From Rhodococcus spelaei (GTDB taxonomy: Bacteria; Actinomycetota; Actinomycetes; Mycobacteriales; Mycobacteriaceae), in NCBI RefSeq assembly GCF_006704125.1, contig NZ_VIGH01000001.1, positions 248,001 through 312,000 of the forward strand: a stretch of DNA of 64,000 bases, given 5' to 3'. Of this stretch, positions 61,230 to 64,000 are shown piece by piece. Position 1 is the first letter of the stretch, and the number at the start of each line of letters is the position of its first letter. The position numbers and the translations under genes were made by a program. The notes below the pieces were generated by a model, which worked only from the letters and a program-made list of their open reading frames with translations, did no database searches and was not told the DNA's origin.

Positions 61230-61964
61230 GTGTCCACCCTGCTCACCCTGCATCCGCCCACCCCGAACGATCCGCGGCCACCGTTCGCCGGTCTGCTCTC
61301 GGAGATCTGCGTCGACGCCGCCGGCGTTCGGACGCGCCGACGGGGCGAGTTGTTCGGCCCGCCGATCCTGCCGGTCACCGCGATCGCCGAGGCGGAGGCG
61401 TCCGACGGACCGCTGTGGGTGCGGTTGGGTGCGGACCCCGACCTGCTACCCGAACAGGCCGGCCCCATGCTGGCGCGCGTCGAGGTCGACTGCCCGTTCG
61501 AGAGCCTCGACGACGCCGTCGCCCTCGCGCAGGGCGATCCGCGCCCGCTGCCGGCCCCGCTGGCGGTGTTCGTCGACGGCGGCACGGCCGGGCGCGGCTG
61601 GGCCGCCGAGTCGGCCGAACGGATCGCCGCCGCCGGGGCGCACCCGGGACTCGACGCCGACCTCGCCGATGTGGACGTGGCCGACTTCCTGGCCGTGCTC
61701 GCGCATTCCGATGCCGGCTTCGTCGCGCGCGCCGCGACCGGGGAGCAGGTCGTCGCGATCCTGGCGGCGACGGTCGCGGCCCTGCGCGGCGACGACATCC
61801 GCGCCGCCTACGTCGGGGCGGACCCGGCCCCGGTCGCGTCACTGAGCACGGCCGCCGCCGGGGCGGTCCGCGAGGTGCTGCTCGGCATTGCGGTCGATGA
61901 CGCCGCCGCCGTCGAGGCGCACCTGCGCGCGTGCGGCATCACCGCCACCCTCGCCAAGGCGTGA
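61230..61964 (+). CDS. Hypothetical protein
   Basis: A 244-aa soluble, acidic, Ala-rich protein. GTG at 61230 follows GTGGAGCC. It starts STLLTLHPPTPNDPRPPFA and has LWVRLGADPDLLPEQAGPM, VFVDGGTAGRGWAAESAERI, DVADFLAVLAHSDAGFVARA and a C-terminal helix DDAAAVEAHLRACGI. No motif that I can tie to a family is seen; the alternation of helices and strands suggests an alpha/beta fold. It is divergent from the DUF2470 gene and its promoter must lie near the IdeR box. The hairpin at 61961 overlaps its stop. Confidence 0.6.
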   Translation: MSTLLTLHPPTPNDPRPPFAGLLSEICVDAAGVRTRRRGELFGPPILPVTAIAEAEASDGPLWVRLGADPDLLPEQAGPMLARVEVDCPFESLDDAVALAQGDPRPLPAPLAVFVDGGTAGRGWAAESAERIAAAGAHPGLDADLADVDVADFLAVLAHSDAGFVARAATGEQVVAILAATVAALRGDDIRAAYVGADPAPVASLSTAAAGAVREVLLGIAVDDAAAVEAHLRACGITATLAKA

Positions 61965-62007
61965 ACGGACCGTTCAGGCTCACCACGAACCTGAACGGTC
62001 CGTTCAC
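61961..62007 (+). terminator. Hairpin terminator overlapping the stop codon
   Basis: A perfect 18-bp stem (GTGAACGGACCGTTCAGG with CCTGAACGGTCCGTTCAC) and an 11-base loop. Its first bases include the TGA of the upstream gene, and it ends 28 bases before pheA. Confidence 0.75.
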
Positions 62008-62035
62008 ACCGGGGGGTAGTGCGTAATCTGGACCA

Positions 62036-62956
62036 GTGCCTCGCATCGCCTACTTCGGACCGTCCGGGACCTTCACCGAGATGGCCCTCGCCCAGTTCGA
62101 GTCGTCCGGTCTCTTCGACGGCCCGGTCGAGCGGGTGGCCGCGCCGAGTCCGCCTGCCGCGCTCGCGCTGGTGCGCGCGGGCTCCGTGGACGGTGCCGTC
62201 GTTCCCATCGAGAGCTCGGTCGAGGGCCCGGTGCCGCCGACCCTGGACGCGCTCGCGGTCGACGACCGGCTGCAGATCGTCGCGGAAACCGAACTGGACG
62301 TGAGCTTTACGATCGTCGCGCGCCCCGGCACCACCCTCGAGCAGGTGCGTACCATCCGCGCGTACCCGGTCGCGGGTGCGCAGGTCCGGATGTGGATCGA
62401 GAAGAACCTGCCCGACGCGGCGGTCGAGTCCGCCTCGTCCAACGCCGGTGCCGCCGAGGACGTCGCGGCGGGGGTGGCGGACGCAGGGGTGTCCACCGCG
62501 CTGGCGGGGGAGCGGCTCGGCCTGACGGTGCTCGCCGACTCGGTGGCCGACTTCGACGGTGCGCGAACGCGATTCGTGCTCGTCACCCGGCCGTGCCCGG
62601 CGCCTCCCGCGACCGGAGACGACCGCACGGCGGTGGTGCTGCAGCTCGACAACTCGCCGGGGTCGCTCGTCAGTGCGATGTCCGAATTCGCTACTCGTGG
62701 AATCGATCTCACGCGAATCGAGTCGCGCCCCACCCGGGTCGAGTTCGGCACCTACAAGTTCTACCTGGACTGCATCGGGCACATCGAGGACACCGCGGTC
62801 GCGGAGGCGCTCAAGGCGCTGCACCGCAAGCACACGGTGCGCTTCCTCGGGTCGTGGCCGGCGGCGACGCCCGGCGGCCAGCGGCCGCCGTCGGACGAGG
62901 AGGCCGCCGAGTGGTTGCGCCGGATCCAGGCCGGCGAGCCGGACGGAGGGAACTGA
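62036..62956 (+). CDS. pheA: Prephenate dehydratase
   Basis: A 306-aa enzyme converting prephenate to phenylpyruvate in phenylalanine synthesis. The catalytic domain (residues 1-190) has IAYFGPSGTFTEMAL, VPIESSVEGPVPPTLD and the essential Thr-Arg-Phe in GARTRFVLV. The ACT regulatory domain (about 205-285) has LQLDNSPGSLVSAM, LTRIESRPTR and FYLDCIGH, which bind phenylalanine for feedback control. There is no chorismate mutase domain, as usual in actinobacteria. It starts with GTG. The phosphatase gene follows after two bases, as in M. tuberculosis. Confidence 0.97.
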   Translation: MPRIAYFGPSGTFTEMALAQFESSGLFDGPVERVAAPSPPAALALVRAGSVDGAVVPIESSVEGPVPPTLDALAVDDRLQIVAETELDVSFTIVARPGTTLEQVRTIRAYPVAGAQVRMWIEKNLPDAAVESASSNAGAAEDVAAGVADAGVSTALAGERLGLTVLADSVADFDGARTRFVLVTRPCPAPPATGDDRTAVVLQLDNSPGSLVSAMSEFATRGIDLTRIESRPTRVEFGTYKFYLDCIGHIEDTAVAEALKALHRKHTVRFLGSWPAATPGGQRPPSDEEAAEWLRRIQAGEPDGGN

Positions 62957-62958
62957 CG

Positions 62959-63633
62959 GTGGCGGGCAAGCTGATCCTGGTCCGGCACGGACAGACCGAG
63001 GCGAACGTCGCGCGGCGGCTGGACACCCGACTGCCCGGAGCGCGGCTGACCGAGCGCGGAGAGGGGCAGGCGCTGGCCTTCGGGACTGCGCTCACCGGTC
63101 CGCCGCCGAAGACCGTGGTCGCATCGGAAGCGTTGCGCGCCAGGCAGACCGCGAGCTTCGTGGAGTTGGCGTCCGGCATCACCGTGCAGGTGCGCGAGGG
63201 CATTCACGAGGCGCAGGCAGGCGAGCTCGAGGACCGCACCGACCGCGCCTCGCACGAGCTGTTCGCGAGGGTGTTCCACTCGTGGCACGCGGGTGAACTC
63301 GGCGCCCGGATGCCCGGTGGGGAGTCCGGCGAGGACATCCTCGAGCGGTACCTGCCGGTGGTGGGCTCGTTGCGGTCCGAGTTCCTCGAGGGCGAGCGCG
63401 CCGACGAGGACGGCGACGTGCTGGTGGTCAGCCACGGCGCCGCCATCCGCCTGGTGGCCCGCTACCTCGCGGACGTGGACGGCACCTTCTCCGCTGACAC
63501 CCACCTCGACAACACCCAGACCATCGAGCTGGTCCCGACCGCGGGCGGCGGCTGGGAGTGCGTGCGCTGGGGCGCGGCGTTGCCGCCGTTCTTCGCTCCG
63601 CCGGAGGACATTCTCGACGACCCGATGGGTTGA
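62959..63633 (+). CDS. Histidine phosphatase family protein (PGM-like)
   Basis: A 224-aa member of the phosphoglycerate mutase-like superfamily: LILVRHGQTEANVARRLDTR with phospho-His near residue 9, ASEALRARQTASFV, and VVSHGAAIRLVARY with the second His. The insertion with HSWHAGELGARMPGGESGEDI is typical of the actinobacterial group next to pheA. The substrate is unknown. GTG start two bases after the pheA stop; they are surely co-transcribed. Confidence 0.9.
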   Translation: MAGKLILVRHGQTEANVARRLDTRLPGARLTERGEGQALAFGTALTGPPPKTVVASEALRARQTASFVELASGITVQVREGIHEAQAGELEDRTDRASHELFARVFHSWHAGELGARMPGGESGEDILERYLPVVGSLRSEFLEGERADEDGDVLVVSHGAAIRLVARYLADVDGTFSADTHLDNTQTIELVPTAGGGWECVRWGAALPPFFAPPEDILDDPMG

Positions 63634-63762
63634 TGCGGCGTCGCGGGCCGAGTCGGCGACGTTGACGGCGCTGGACCGCGGTGAGGCGGCCGCTCGCGAC
63701 CCGGACGTCGAAGAGCACTTCTGGCCGGAGACTTCACGTTCAGCGCGTTTCGGGACGCTGCG

Positions 63763-63777
63763 TACGCTGTGACGATG
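63763..63777 (+). promoter_or_regulatory. -10 box placing transcription start at the TetR ATG
   Basis: TACGCT at 63763-63768 is a good actinobacterial -10. A start about seven bases later coincides with the ATG at 63775, so the regulator may have a leaderless mRNA; no Shine-Dalgarno is present. The stretch 63634-63762 shows no gene. Confidence 0.4.
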
Positions 63778-64000
63778 AGCGAGTTCGAACGGGTCGACAA
63801 GCGCAGCCTGCGGTACGCGGGCAGACGTGCGGAGTTGCTCGCCGCCATCACCGACTACGTGGTCGAGCACGGCGTCCTCGAGCTGTCGATGCGACCGCTG
63901 GCCAGGGAGGTCGGCGTCTCGCATGCCTCGCTGCTGCATCACTTCGGCAGCAAGGAGAACCTGCTCGCCGAGGTCATCGAGAACATGCGCGTCGAGTCCA
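63775..64000 (+). CDS. TetR-family transcriptional regulator (3' truncated by window edge)
   Basis: The first 75 residues are present. A TetR-type helix-turn-helix is clear: AELLAAITDYVVEHGVLELS, MRPLAREVGVSHASLLHHF, GSKENLLAEVIENMR. The ligand-binding half is off the right edge, so neither ligand nor target can be inferred. It is co-directional with pheA and the phosphatase but has its own likely promoter. Confidence 0.88.
   Translation, partial: MSEFERVDKRSLRYAGRRAELLAAITDYVVEHGVLELSMRPLAREVGVSHASLLHHFGSKENLLAEVIENMRVES

Overview
The window is high-GC actinobacterial DNA, very probably from a mycolic-acid-containing member of Mycobacteriales close to Rhodococcus, Prescottella or Nocardia. 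Supporting features are a cutinase-like secreted hydrolase, a mycothiol-dependent isomerase family member, F420-type oxidoreductases, a LysX fusion protein, a LytR-CpsA-Psr cell-wall ligase, LGFP repeats, an IdeR-type iron box, and frequent GTG starts with 4-base GTGA/ATGA overlaps. Nothing looks like a plasmid or prophage. From memory, the gene content (gltBD, rraA, sodA, DUF4328 protein plus glpQ, bacterioferritin-like ferritin, LCP protein, DUF2470 protein, pheA, phosphatase) matches Mycobacterium tuberculosis Rv3859c down to Rv3837c. That would place the window in the origin-proximal part of the chromosome.

Layout. 1-3.4 kb: end of a secreted protein, an SRPBCC-like exported protein, a DinB/mycothiol enzyme and a secreted lipase. 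3.3-9.7 kb: a structured leader and gltBD (glutamate synthase). 9.7-14.8 kb: two large Ig-repeat surface proteins and a cutinase. 14.8-20.3 kb: a minus-strand operon lysX / DUF998 protein / hydrolase / phosphatase containing a parS-like site. 20.4-28 kb: S4 protein, L,D-transpeptidase, rraA, a TipA-like MerR regulator, a hydrolase-cyclase fusion, a broken acyl-CoA synthetase and gabD2. 28-34.4 kb: the copper operon ycnI-copC-copD and a RecB-like nuclease. 35.3-40.7 kb: an unusual accessory island of five secreted paralogues, four of them behind the same upstream DNA element, wrapped around a TraR/DksA gene and a relic of its 3' end. 40.8-47.5 kb: a TMEM165-type transporter under a yybP-ykoY manganese riboswitch, SMP-30 protein, sodA, acyltransferase, msrA, and a cluster of DnaA boxes in an ordinary intergenic gap. 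47.5-50.4 kb: rhodanese, DUF4328 protein, glpQ and DUF5926 protein. 50.5-56 kb: lactate use (lutABC, lldP and a GntR regulator with two palindromic operators). 56-64 kb: twin ferritins around an LGFP lipoprotein, LCP ligase, CAAX protease-like protein, an IdeR-controlled DUF2470 protein, pheA, a phosphatase and the start of a TetR regulator.

How the genes fit together: nitrogen assimilation (gltBD), envelope building and modification (lysX, LCP, L,D-transpeptidase, cutinase, Ig proteins), metal and redox homeostasis (copper operon, Mn riboswitch transporter, sodA, msrA, ferritins, IdeR box) and L-lactate oxidation. The most novel material is the secreted-protein island with its shared promoter element, the DnaA-box cluster away from dnaA, and the stacked hairpins ahead of gltB. 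Convergent gene ends are marked by long, near-perfect hairpins, some of which are repeated copies of one another. No rRNA, tRNA, IS element or CRISPR array was recognised.
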